This document shows positions 16,598-24,049 of a stretch of 64,000 nucleotides of DNA, piece by piece. Origin of the DNA: Nocardia vaccinii NBRC 15922 (lineage in GTDB: Bacteria > Actinomycetota > Actinomycetes > Mycobacteriales > Mycobacteriaceae); the NCBI RefSeq assembly GCF_001613305.1, contig NZ_BDCC01000019.1:186001-250000 (forward strand), written 5' to 3'. Within the stretch, counting starts at the first letter, position 1. Each line of letters begins with the position of its first letter. Under the pieces are notes generated by a model. That model searched no databases. It had not been told where the DNA came from and saw nothing but the letters and a program-made list of their open reading frames with translations. A program made the translations under genes and the position numbers.

Positions 16598-17416
16598 ATG
16601 CGTGTGCGGGGGAAGATCGCGATCGTGGTAATCCTGGTCACGGGCGCGGTTGCGGGATTCGCGTATGGTCTCGGCACATCGAAGCACGGATCGACGCACG
16701 AAGCGGACACCTGGAGCGTTTCGGTCAAGATGACGACTTCGAGCGGCACCGGCATCACCGGGCGGGCCTACAAACTCAGCGTCGCCACCCCGGAGTTCTC
16801 GGGGATAGCCGATGCTCGGGCGATGCGGGCGGTGAACGCCATGTTCCAGGATCGCACCCGGAAGGAGATCGATGGGCTCACGACGGCCACCGACCAGAAC
16901 CCACCGACCGACGACTTCGATGGCAACGCGCCGTTCACACTCACCGAAAGCGTTGCGATCCAACGCATCGGTCGGATAGCCGCTGTCGCGTTCTCTGGAG
17001 ACGAATACATCGGCGGCGCTCACGGCTTCCCTTTGGCCGAGTCGGTCCTGATCCGCACGGACACCTGGACGGCCATTCCCGCCGACCAATCGTTCCTGGC
17101 GACCGCTGGAACCGCCGAGGGCGCGACGAAACTGGCGGGTGTCATCGCTCCCAGCATCAAAGGCGCGCCCGGCGACTCATGTCACACGGACGCGGCCTCG
17201 CTGCTCGCTGGTGGTCCGTCGTCCAGTGGCACGGTGACTCCGGACAGCTTCGAGCACTCGATGGTGGTCGGTTTGTGGCCGGGTGGTGTGGAATTCATTT
17301 TTTCGCCGTACCGTCTGTGGGCGTTCGGCTGCGGACAGGGGATCGCGAGAGTTCCGTTCTCGGCGTTGGATGGTCTGATCAATCCGGGCATCGTCCGGCT
17401 GGCTACCTCGTCATGA
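16598..17416 (+). CDS. Secreted/anchored protein with RsiV-like (DUF3298) domain
   Basis: 272 residues from ATG 16598 (GAGAGGGG upstream; a GTG at 16583 is possible). An N-terminal membrane or signal segment (about 5-25) is followed by a domain with DEYIGGAHGFPLAESVLIR, the hallmark 'GGAHG' of DUF3298/RsiV. That fold binds lysozyme in Bacillus RsiV. No sigma-binding cytoplasmic part and no sigma factor is adjacent, so an anti-sigma role is not supported. Third gene of the MAGRD operon. Confidence 0.7.
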   Translation: MRVRGKIAIVVILVTGAVAGFAYGLGTSKHGSTHEADTWSVSVKMTTSSGTGITGRAYKLSVATPEFSGIADARAMRAVNAMFQDRTRKEIDGLTTATDQNPPTDDFDGNAPFTLTESVAIQRIGRIAAVAFSGDEYIGGAHGFPLAESVLIRTDTWTAIPADQSFLATAGTAEGATKLAGVIAPSIKGAPGDSCHTDAASLLAGGPSSSGTVTPDSFEHSMVVGLWPGGVEFIFSPYRLWAFGCGQGIARVPFSALDGLINPGIVRLATSS

Positions 17417-17606
17417 AAGAACGGCCCAGGGAGTTTCGACCTGCCCACTGTTCGGGTTCCAGTCTCGGTGGCCAACTGGCAGTGGGACGTCGTCTTCCCG
17501 GTTTCCGAGCTGCGCGCAGGCGAGTTGGATTCGTCGGCGGTGCTGGATCCGGGTACGCGCAGCTGACGAAACCCTGGCTGTGATTTCTCGGCATATTTTT
17601 GGTGAA

Positions 17607-17633
17607 AGCCCAGTCCAACAAGACTGGGCTTTT
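17607..17633. terminator. Bidirectional terminator left of the integration site
   Basis: A perfect 9-bp stem (AGCCCAGTC/GACTGGGCT) with a 6-nt loop, T4 on the plus side and T3 on the minus side. It would end the leftward tRNA transcript that normally begins at the intact tRNA and the rightward operon ending at 17416. Confidence 0.8.
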
Positions 17634-17664
17634 GCCGATATCGGGTTCGGCCCGAACTTTTATG

Positions 17665-17701
17665 CTCCCCCATCTGGACTCGAACCAGAAACCTGCCGGT
17701 T
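17665..17701 (-). other. attL core: 3' half of a tRNA gene, probably tRNA-Asn
   Basis: On the minus strand these 37 nt read as tRNA from about position 37 to the discriminator G: anticodon-stem strand CCGGC, variable loop, T arm TCTGG-TTCGAGT-CCAGA and acceptor strand TGGGGGA plus G. Right of 17,701 the sequence stops matching a tRNA (anticodon absent), so this is the left-behind core. Asn is inferred from the G discriminator and the two adenines after the anticodon position; isotype not proven. Confidence 0.8.
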
Positions 17702-17828
17702 TGCTGCCTCGGGTCTCTGACCTGGGCATTCGTAGGAGCATTCGGCAGCGTCAGGTGATACCCGCGAGCCGGTGGCAGCCGTCGGAGGTGCCATCGTCGG
17801 TGATGTGCATCACGTGCGGGACAGCGGC

Positions 17829-18122
17829 GTGACCGCCCCGGCTGCCGAGGTTCTCGACTTCGCCGCCGAGGCCACAGCGATCGACGATGCGCGTACAGCC
17901 GTGTTCGATGCACTCCGCGCCGCCAACGCTCGCGGGCTCGACGGAGCCGACGTCGATGCGCTCGACGAGGCGCGTGCACGGATCGCCGCGCGGTGCGAGC
18001 GGTTGCGTCGCGAGTTCTATCCGCGGTGGGGGCAGCTCGCCGTGGTGAACGGTGCGGCGCTCGTCATCTCGAAGACGGGCCGGTCGTGGGAGATCGTCTG
18101 GCGGCGCGCTGAGCGCCGGTAA
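17829..18122 (+). CDS. Small phage protein next to attL
   Basis: 97 residues from GTG 17829 (overlapping a 9-codon ORF, MCITCGTAA, by GTGA). Helical and Ala/Arg/Asp-rich first half (DARTAVFDALRAAN, VDALDEARARIAARCERLRR), then a compact C-terminus ending WEIVWRRAERR. Not recognised. Position between att and int suggests an excisionase-like or accessory role, but no DNA-binding motif is visible. Confidence 0.5.
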   Translation: MTAPAAEVLDFAAEATAIDDARTAVFDALRAANARGLDGADVDALDEARARIAARCERLRREFYPRWGQLAVVNGAALVISKTGRSWEIVWRRAERR

Positions 18123-18327
18123 GTGTCGGTTATCGGAGCCCAGCCGTACATTACGGTTTCATGGCGAAATGATGGATTACTTGTGGTCGTGAGTTATTCG
18201 TGCCTCGGCAAGGTCGAATAATTTCGCCCTTTACGGGGTAAACAAGACAGTTATTTTGACCCGCAAGTCTCGTATTTCGTACATTCTTCACATACCGGTT
18301 GGTATAAAACTTACGGGGGCATTACAA

Positions 18328-19239
18328 ATGGAAGACATTTACAAAAGAGACGCGTCCGAGATGAAGCGGCGACTACAACCGTTAGATATGACAAAGAATT
18401 GCTATAGGATGGCCGTCCCTCCCAAGTGGGTCGGTCCGATCGACGCCTACGACAAGGTCATGCTTGCCGCGGGACGTCCTAAATCCACGCGCCATCTGCG
18501 AACCTATCACCTACGCCGGTTCGCCACTGAGCATAAGGCTATTCCTCCATGGGAGGTCACTGAGGATCAGCTGATTGCCTGGATGGCGGCGCACAACTGG
18601 GCACCCGAGACGCGCCGGTCGTGGCGCTCCTCGCTTAAGTGCTTCTATTCCTGGGGGCACGCCCGCGGCTACATCGACGCCGACCCCTCGCTCGCCCTGG
18701 CGCCCGTGCAGACGCCGCCGCCGAATCCGCGGCCGGCGCCCGACTCGGCGGTCGATATCGCCCTGCGATCGGCCGACCTGCGTGTCCGTATGGCGGTGTT
18801 GATTTTTGCCGTGACCGGCATGCGGCGCGCCGAGGCGTCCCGCGCGCACACCGAGGATCTTGAGTGGATCGGCGACGGGTGGGGGATGCGAGTGCTCGGC
18901 AAGGGCGGCCGAATACGGCTCATTCCGGTCGATGACGCGTTCGCCAGTGCAATCCGGGCGCTCCCGAAGGGGTTCATCTTCCCGGGCCAGATCGACGGGC
19001 ACATCTCAGCGAACCACCTCGGCAAGCTCGTGAGTGCCGCGCTGCCGGACGCCTGGACGGCACACAACCTGCGGCATCGTTTCGCCTCGCTGGCGTACTC
19101 GGTCGAACGCGATATCCGGGCTGTGCAGGAGCTGCTCGGCCACGCGCGGGTGACCACCACGCAGATCTACACGTTCGTGCCCGATGCGTCACGGCGGCGC
19201 GCAGCTGCCGGAGCTCGCCAGGGTCTCACTGCCGCGTAA
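18328..19239 (+). CDS. int: Tyrosine-type phage integrase
   Basis: 303 residues. SAM-like N-terminal core-binding domain (about 45-130, LRTYHLRRFATEH, WRSSLKCFYSWGHARG), catalytic domain from about 145. Active-site set: Arg in TGMRRAEASR, Lys in GKGGRIRLIP, HNLRHRF (HxLR), HARVTT and Tyr in TQIYTFV. Complete and likely active. Gene starts 630 bp from the tRNA core, the usual layout for tRNA-targeting integrases. ATG 18328 has GGGGGC upstream; a TTG at 18256 is unlikely. Confidence 0.95.
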   Translation: MEDIYKRDASEMKRRLQPLDMTKNCYRMAVPPKWVGPIDAYDKVMLAAGRPKSTRHLRTYHLRRFATEHKAIPPWEVTEDQLIAWMAAHNWAPETRRSWRSSLKCFYSWGHARGYIDADPSLALAPVQTPPPNPRPAPDSAVDIALRSADLRVRMAVLIFAVTGMRRAEASRAHTEDLEWIGDGWGMRVLGKGGRIRLIPVDDAFASAIRALPKGFIFPGQIDGHISANHLGKLVSAALPDAWTAHNLRHRFASLAYSVERDIRAVQELLGHARVTTTQIYTFVPDASRRRAAAGARQGLTAA

Positions 19240-19271
19240 CGAGCCAGCAACAATAATTGAATAATAAATAG

Positions 19272-19310
19272 GGGCCGCCCCGGGCTGGTTGTGACAGCCC
19301 GGGACGGCCC
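19272..19310. terminator. Terminator between int and the DUF1152 gene
   Basis: A 16-bp stem (19272-19287 with 19295-19310, one mismatch) and 7-nt loop lies between two convergent genes. It can serve both strands. The T-tract is poor (TGTAT), but the GC-rich stem is strong. Confidence 0.75.
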
Positions 19311-19456
19311 TGTATCTACCGAGGTGAGACGGACATCCCGAAACACGGCGGCGCGATACGCACACAGTGTAAAGGTCACCCGTCCAAATGGGCGGGTCGA
19401 TTATTCGATTTACTGCGAAGTCAGGACGAAAGTCACCGTGACGTGCGTCTGCGCGG

Positions 19457-20542
19457 TTAGTCCACCCCATAAAGCGGCGGCCGGAAATTGTGCGGCCGGT
19501 TCTCGCTGAGCAGCACGCGGAGCGCGTCGGTCGCGTCTGGCGCAATCGCAGACACCATCTCAGCTACCCGCCGCACGGTCAGCGCGGTAACGCCGCGCTT
19601 GCGCGCCTCGGCCGCGTATTCGTCGATCTCGGCGAGTGTTTCCGGTCCGGGCATCCGGACTTTCAGCCGGTCGCCGGCCGCGCGTTGCCGCTCGATGTCG
19701 AGCTCGCTACGGCCGTCGCGCCGATCCCGTAGCAGCTGCTCGGCCTCGGCCAGACTCGTCGTCTCGGTCAGCACCGCGGCGAGCGACGCGTCGACGAGCT
19801 GCTGCGCGCCGACCTCGAACACGGCAGGCGACGCGTCGGTGAGTTCGACTGCGGCGTTTCGCTGGCATTCCACCGTGCCGCGCCACCCAGCCGCCGCTGC
19901 GGCGAGCAACGCGTTCGCCTCACTCGGGTGCCACGCCCAGATGCCATCGAACGGTTCGGCGTCGCGCGGGGTGAGCTCGGCGAGCCGCTGCGCGTCTAGC
20001 TTGCCGAGCCGCTCGTCGACCTCGGCCGCAGACAGCTCGCCATCCATGCCGATGCCTGCCACCAGCACGCGGGTGTCGATCCTGCTGCGCATCGCCGCGG
20101 CCAGGGCGAGCGAATCCGCGAGCGGACTGCGCAAACTCGCCTCGTGCCCTTCGGCGAGGATGTCGCCGCCGACGTCGACGACGATGATCCGATCCGCGTC
20201 GAAAGCCTTTGCGGCACGGGCGATCAGCGCCGACAGCCCAACTGCTCCCCCCTCGGCCTCGACGAGCAGCAGCGGCAGGTCGATCGCTGCGGCGAGCCTC
20301 GGCAGCGTCGACTGGCCGATCCTCAGTGCGGCGACTGGCGGGATCTCTGCGACGCCACCGCGGTCGACGAGGCCCTCGAAATCGGCGCGGACACGCGGGC
20401 CCGGACTCGGGTCGATCATGAACCGATCCCAGGAATACGACATGATCGCCGCGATCCCCAGGTCCGGGCGGGCATGGGCGAGCATGGCCGCGGTGACCGC
20501 GTCGCCGCCGCCTCCCGCCGCGATAGCGATTGCTGAGCGCAT
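19457..20542 (-). CDS. DUF1152-family protein
   Basis: 361 residues. N-terminus SAIAIAAGGGGDAVTAAMLA is the glycine-rich signature of DUF1152; IIVVDVGGDILAEGHE is a second conserved block. The family is soluble, found in archaea and actinobacteria, with no established biochemical role. The gene is divergent from the GntR regulator across 67 bp holding its operators, so the pair probably forms one control unit. Unusual for a phage lysogeny region; it could be cargo. Confidence 0.8.
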   Translation of the reverse strand: MRSAIAIAAGGGGDAVTAAMLAHARPDLGIAAIMSYSWDRFMIDPSPGPRVRADFEGLVDRGGVAEIPPVAALRIGQSTLPRLAAAIDLPLLLVEAEGGAVGLSALIARAAKAFDADRIIVVDVGGDILAEGHEASLRSPLADSLALAAAMRSRIDTRVLVAGIGMDGELSAAEVDERLGKLDAQRLAELTPRDAEPFDGIWAWHPSEANALLAAAAAGWRGTVECQRNAAVELTDASPAVFEVGAQQLVDASLAAVLTETTSLAEAEQLLRDRRDGRSELDIERQRAAGDRLKVRMPGPETLAEIDEYAAEARKRGVTALTVRRVAEMVSAIAPDATDALRVLLSENRPHNFRPPLYGVD

Positions 20543-20571
20543 CAATGGGTACCTGTTCCATCGTCCGTATA

Positions 20572-20592
20572 GTGGCTAGTGGCCTATGGTAG
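20572..20592. promoter_or_regulatory. GntR operator candidates between DUF1152 and gntR
   Basis: AGTGGCTAGTGGCCTATGG contains overlapping GTGGC elements matching the perfect palindrome at 21397-21410. It covers the divergent promoters and the unused ATG at 20586, consistent with autoregulation and with translation starting at GTG 20610. Confidence 0.55.
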
Positions 20593-20609
20593 TTACGAAG
20601 GGTGTACGG

Positions 20610-21353
20610 GTGTCCGAGATCAGAGAAGTACCGGCGAAGTACCTGCAAATTGCTGGAATTCTGCGTGATCAAATCATTCGCGGCGATCTCCAACCCGGCG
20701 CCGAAGTACCGTCCGAGCGTCGGCTCGCCGAGACGTACGGCGTCGCGCGGCCGACCGCGAGCCGCGCTCTCGAGGTGCTGCGTCGTGAGCGCCTCGTCGA
20801 ATCGCGGCAAGGGTCTGGCACGTTCGTGCGCACCCCGAATGCCGCACCTCGAGCGCGGGAACGGCTCGAGCGCGCCGCTGCGATGGGCAGCATGTATTCC
20901 GATTCCGAGGACGCCGCATTTCCGTTCGTCGGCATTGTCGACGGTCCCGAGTACGTCACCGAAGCGTTGAACATCTCCGCTGGTAGCCGAGTGATTCAGC
21001 GGCAACGGATCATCAGCAACCCGAGCGGTCCCGTCGAGTTGAGTACATCGTGGTTCCCTGCCGCGCTGGCCGATGTCGCGCCGCGGCTGTTGGAGACCGC
21101 ACGCGTCGGCGGTGGGACTCTCGGCTATCTCGCACGATGCACCGACATCCGGCCCACGTATGCGCGTGATCAGGTATGCGCCCGCCTCGCCAGCCCCGAG
21201 GAATCCGCTGCGCTGCAGCTGTCCGAGCCGTCGGCGGTGCTGGTCTACTGGCTAGTGGCCTGCGACACCGCCGACGTTCCGGTCCAGTTCGACGAGGGCG
21301 TTTACCCGCCTGAACGGTGGGCGTTTCGACAGGACTACCCCGTAAATATCTAG
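20610..21353 (+). CDS. GntR-family regulator with UTRA-type domain
   Basis: 247 residues. Winged HTH (about 8-75: YLQIAGILRDQIIRGDLQPG, PSERRLAETYGVARPTASRA, SGTFV), then a UTRA-like effector domain (about 95-240, VIQRQRIISNPSGPVELS). KorSA-type GntR regulators of actinomycete integrative elements have this layout. It probably represses its own gene, DUF1152 and the operon at 21487 through GTGGC palindromes, and may be the lysogeny switch because no lambda-type repressor is visible near int. Confidence 0.88.
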   Translation: MSEIREVPAKYLQIAGILRDQIIRGDLQPGAEVPSERRLAETYGVARPTASRALEVLRRERLVESRQGSGTFVRTPNAAPRARERLERAAAMGSMYSDSEDAAFPFVGIVDGPEYVTEALNISAGSRVIQRQRIISNPSGPVELSTSWFPAALADVAPRLLETARVGGGTLGYLARCTDIRPTYARDQVCARLASPEESAALQLSEPSAVLVYWLVACDTADVPVQFDEGVYPPERWAFRQDYPVNI

Positions 21354-21396
21354 TTCAGATCAGGAATTTTTCCGGAAATCCTTCAAACTTCTCCAA

Positions 21397-21435
21397 GTGG
21401 CCTATGCCACATGTCTTACTAGTGGCATAGTCCAC
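21397..21435 (+). promoter_or_regulatory. Two palindromic GntR operators before the rightward operon
   Basis: 21397-21410 is GTGGC-CTAT-GCCAC, a perfect dyad; 21422-21435 is GTGG-CATAGT-CCAC. Centres are 25 bp apart. Both lie just upstream of the first gene of the small-protein operon. The same GTGGC core recurs at 20572-20592. Confidence 0.7.
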
Positions 21436-21486
21436 TTATGGCCCTGGCCGATCCACCGCGCCGGGGCATCGAGACAGGGGAACCTC

Positions 21487-21828
21487 ATGACTGGACCTGT
21501 AGCCGGACGAGTCGCCGTCCGATGCATCCGACCCGACCTGATCGCCGAGGAAGACCGCGCCCGCATCGAACAGGAGATGACCGATCTCGGCGTGCAGTTG
21601 GGCTGCGCCGTCGACACAATCGTCGTTGTCATCAACCCTGATGAGATGGGGCCGTGGGCAACGGTCGCGAACGCGATCGCCCGGGCCCGTGCGACACACG
21701 TGATCGTGCCGAGCATGTGGCATGTCGACGGCATCGACGACTGGATTCGCGCCCGCACCGAACTCCTGGCGCTTGCAGGACCGCACGCCGGGGACGATGC
21801 CGAGGCAAAGCTGGCGATGTCCGCATGA
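21487..21828 (+). CDS. Hypothetical protein with resolvase-like fold features
   Basis: 113 residues, AGGGG before ATG 21487. The alternation of RVAVRCIRPD, an early helix, DTIVVVINPDEMG and THVIVPSMWHVDGIDDWIRA is reminiscent of the serine-recombinase N-terminal fold, but the catalytic serine and arginines are not evident. First gene downstream of the operators, so probably directly GntR-controlled. Function unknown. Confidence 0.65.
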   Translation: MTGPVAGRVAVRCIRPDLIAEEDRARIEQEMTDLGVQLGCAVDTIVVVINPDEMGPWATVANAIARARATHVIVPSMWHVDGIDDWIRARTELLALAGPHAGDDAEAKLAMSA

Positions 21829-22145
21829 TCGGCGCATGGACAGTCGGCGGCTGCGCGCTGGTCGTGCTCGCCGTCATCTGGGTAATGCTGCTCCGCGACG
21901 TGTGGGGATCGCACGACCCCACACCCGTCGCGCAGCTGGTCCCCGTCCAGGCCGAGCCCGCAACGGGAGGCTGGCCGACCTCACTCGTGCATACGGCACC
22001 ACTCGAACCGTTCACGCCGGATCAGGCACATCAGGCGATGCAGCTGCACATCGACTGTGACACCGACGCGTGTCCGCGCAGGCAGGCAGCGCTCGACACG
22101 CTCATCCAAGCGGGCCACGTGCGACCAGCCCGGATACACGGATGA
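21825..22145 (+). CDS. Single-pass membrane protein
   Basis: 106 residues. Start overlaps the previous stop (ATGA). One N-terminal membrane helix (about 4-24, AWTVGGCALVVLAVIWVMLL), then a soluble tail with a CDTDACPRR cysteine pair. Size and placement recall spread proteins of actinomycete conjugative elements, but no direct motif supports that. Confidence 0.65.
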   Translation: MIGAWTVGGCALVVLAVIWVMLLRDVWGSHDPTPVAQLVPVQAEPATGGWPTSLVHTAPLEPFTPDQAHQAMQLHIDCDTDACPRRQAALDTLIQAGHVRPARIHG

Positions 22146-22321
22146 CCGCCCCGGGAGGGCGCGTGCCCCGCGATGACGACTGGTGCGACTGGTGCGCCGA
22201 TCTGATCCAAGCAGCGCCCTTCCGGTTCGACGGCCGAGTGTTCTGCAGCCCGAAATGCGTGCACGCCTACCGCCGCGGTAGCGATTCGCCGACCGTGACA
22301 CAGCTCCGGGAGCCAAAGTGA
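22142..22321 (+). CDS. Small zinc-ribbon protein
   Basis: 59 residues, coupled by ATGA to the gene before. CDWC...CSPKC forms a treble-clef or MYM-like four-cysteine site (WCDWCADLI, VFCSPKCVHAY). Likely a structural zinc in a small DNA- or protein-binding protein. Confidence 0.7.
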   Translation: MTAPGGRVPRDDDWCDWCADLIQAAPFRFDGRVFCSPKCVHAYRRGSDSPTVTQLREPK

Positions 22322-22476
22322 CCGAGTTGCCGCGCCGCACGCCCGGCGCGACCCACATACCGCACCCACACCACCGAACCTCAGCGCCATCCGTCGCACT
22401 GCTGCCCCGCATCGCGCAAGGTACCGACCAATGGGCCGAGCGCGACCGGCACCCGGGGCCATCGAAACCCGAATAG
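22318..22476 (+). CDS. 52-residue basic peptide
   Basis: GTG 22318 overlaps the previous stop (GTGA). Rich in Arg, Pro and His (HIPHPHHR), ending TAG at 22474. It continues the chain of start-stop overlaps, the main reason to believe it is translated. No function inferred. Confidence 0.5.
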   Translation: MTELPRRTPGATHIPHPHHRTSAPSVALLPRIAQGTDQWAERDRHPGPSKPE

Positions 22477-22502
22477 CCCCAGCACAATTCAGGGAGGAAC
22501 AA

Positions 22503-22931
22503 ATGAAGATCGTCACCATTGCCGCCGCCGTCGCAGCTCTGATGATCGGCGCAGCACCCGCCCACGCGACCCCCGTCCGGCAGGCCGATCATGTGGATTG
22601 CTTCGCGCGAGCGCTGACGCCGGTCAAGACCAGTCACGCGAGCGTCGCCCCGATCGCCTTCGGCTACACCCTGCACTGCTCACCACACCCGCCAGCGCTG
22701 ATCGCCTTGCGCGTCAAACTGTGGCGCCTGGACTTCAACCGGCTCGAAACCTACGAGCACACCTCGCACACCGTGTTCAGCCCGAACTACGACCGCGATA
22801 CCTGGTTCTATGCGTCCTGCTCGAACGCCTCGATTCGGTACTCTTTTCACACCGAGGTGATCCTCGACGGGATCAACGGAAACCCGGGCGAACACTCAGA
22901 TAACTCGTCCTCCGAGCCGATGACCTGCTGA
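22503..22931 (+). CDS. Secreted protein, possible lysogenic-conversion cargo
   Basis: 142 residues, GGGAGGAA before ATG 22503. Clear Sec signal peptide (MKIVTIAAAVAALMIGAAPAHA, cleavage after AHA). The mature domain has cysteines spaced as two possible disulfides (DCF, LHCSP, YASCSN, MTC) and several aromatic residues. No homology recognised. Export from a lysogen suggests a surface or secreted trait. Confidence 0.72.
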   Translation: MKIVTIAAAVAALMIGAAPAHATPVRQADHVDCFARALTPVKTSHASVAPIAFGYTLHCSPHPPALIALRVKLWRLDFNRLETYEHTSHTVFSPNYDRDTWFYASCSNASIRYSFHTEVILDGINGNPGEHSDNSSSEPMTC

Positions 22932-22949
22932 GACGGAAAGGGACACATC

Positions 22950-23450
22950 ATGATCCAGTCCGACCATCCGGCGGTCGCTGTCGCAGAGGCTCGCGTCGCC
23001 GATCTCGACGACAGGTTCGGGGTCAACTTCAGCCCGACCGCCATCCGGGTCATGGATGACGCTGTTGCCGTCACCATGGATTCCACCGAGGCCCGGTTCA
23101 TCATCATCATGGAGAACATCGACGGGGAATGGTCGGCGCCGTCGATGCTGGGCGGCACAACGCGGCCGCAAGCGCCGCGCTACGAGCGCACGCCCGTCGG
23201 TCTGCCGCTGAAACAGATGTCACGCAAGCGCGTGCCGACATTGCGGCAGCCGGATCAGTGGTGGTTCGCCGTTGCCGGACTCGCCGCCGAGGATGCAGAG
23301 TCGGTCTCGATCACCGTGAACGGCGAGGAGCATCGGGAGCCGATCGGCGAGGACGGCGTCGCCTTCGCGATCGTAGGGATTCGCGCGACCGACGAGCCGA
23401 CCGTCGTCGTACACACCCGGGACGGCCGCGCGGTGTCGGCGATGCACTGA
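22950..23450 (+). CDS. Hypothetical protein, beta-rich
   Basis: 166 residues, with GGAAAGGGA upstream of ATG 22950. Two similar beta halves (MENIDGEWSAPSMLGG, then VSITVNGEEHREPIGEDG) give an Ig-like impression. No signal peptide. Last gene before a terminator. Function unknown. Confidence 0.65.
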   Translation: MIQSDHPAVAVAEARVADLDDRFGVNFSPTAIRVMDDAVAVTMDSTEARFIIIMENIDGEWSAPSMLGGTTRPQAPRYERTPVGLPLKQMSRKRVPTLRQPDQWWFAVAGLAAEDAESVSITVNGEEHREPIGEDGVAFAIVGIRATDEPTVVVHTRDGRAVSAMH

Positions 23451-23465
23451 CCCTCGACACGAAAA

Positions 23466-23503
23466 ATGCGCCCCGCCCGCGTACGTAACGCGGTCGGGGC
23501 GCA
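23466..23503 (+). terminator. Rho-independent terminator of the rightward small-gene operon
   Basis: A 15-bp stem with one mismatch (TGCGCCCCG... with ...CGGGGCGCA) and an 8-nt loop, 15 bp after the 23450 stop. Confidence 0.75.
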
Positions 23504-23548
23504 ATGCTATGTACCTGCGAATCATCCTGCCCAGCAAGGGACACCATC

Positions 23549-24004
23549 ATGAAGCGGATCCGTGGACGACACATCGCACTCGCTGCGGCCTGCATCGCGG
23601 TCGGTCTCGGCCTCGGCGCCGCTGTCATCGCGGGCGCCAACGCAATCGGCGGCTACCACGACAACCACATGGACGAGCAGTTCGATGCGTCCGTCAGCAG
23701 TGCCGCTGCTGCGGAGACGAGTGCGATACACAGCTATCAGAGCATGCGTGCGACGGTCGGGGACGCGTGCGAGAACCTGGTGCGCGACAAGCTGAAGTCG
23801 CCCGCCTCAGCGCGATTCGAGCTCGGCGACACCAACCTGCACGAGGACGCTCGGGGCGGCTTGACCGGCACCCTCAGCGGCACCGTGGATTCGCAGAACG
23901 GGTACGGCGCGATGATGCGCTCCGACTGGACGTGCACCATGCAGCCCGGGTCATCCATCGGCAGCGTGCTCGCCGGCATATCGGGCCTCACGCAACGGAA
24001 TTGA
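23549..24004 (+). CDS. Membrane-anchored small protein
   Basis: 151 residues, AAGGGA before ATG 23549. N-terminal membrane anchor (about 9-33, IALAAACIAVGLGLGAAVIA), then a helical linker and a C-terminal beta domain with two cysteines (DACENLV, WTCTM). The 'KLKSPASARFEL' stretch is common in small actinobacterial exported proteins. Convergent with the phage tail genes. Confidence 0.65.
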   Translation: MKRIRGRHIALAAACIAVGLGLGAAVIAGANAIGGYHDNHMDEQFDASVSSAAAAETSAIHSYQSMRATVGDACENLVRDKLKSPASARFELGDTNLHEDARGGLTGTLSGTVDSQNGYGAMMRSDWTCTMQPGSSIGSVLAGISGLTQRN

Positions 24005-24049
24005 GTCCGCCCAGCTCGCAGGCTCGCCGGTATATTTCCCGGCATATTT

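Noticed and set aside
16598..17416. Anti-sigma factor call for the RsiV-like protein
   Set aside because: No cytoplasmic sigma-binding domain and no sigma gene next to it; only the extracellular domain type matches.
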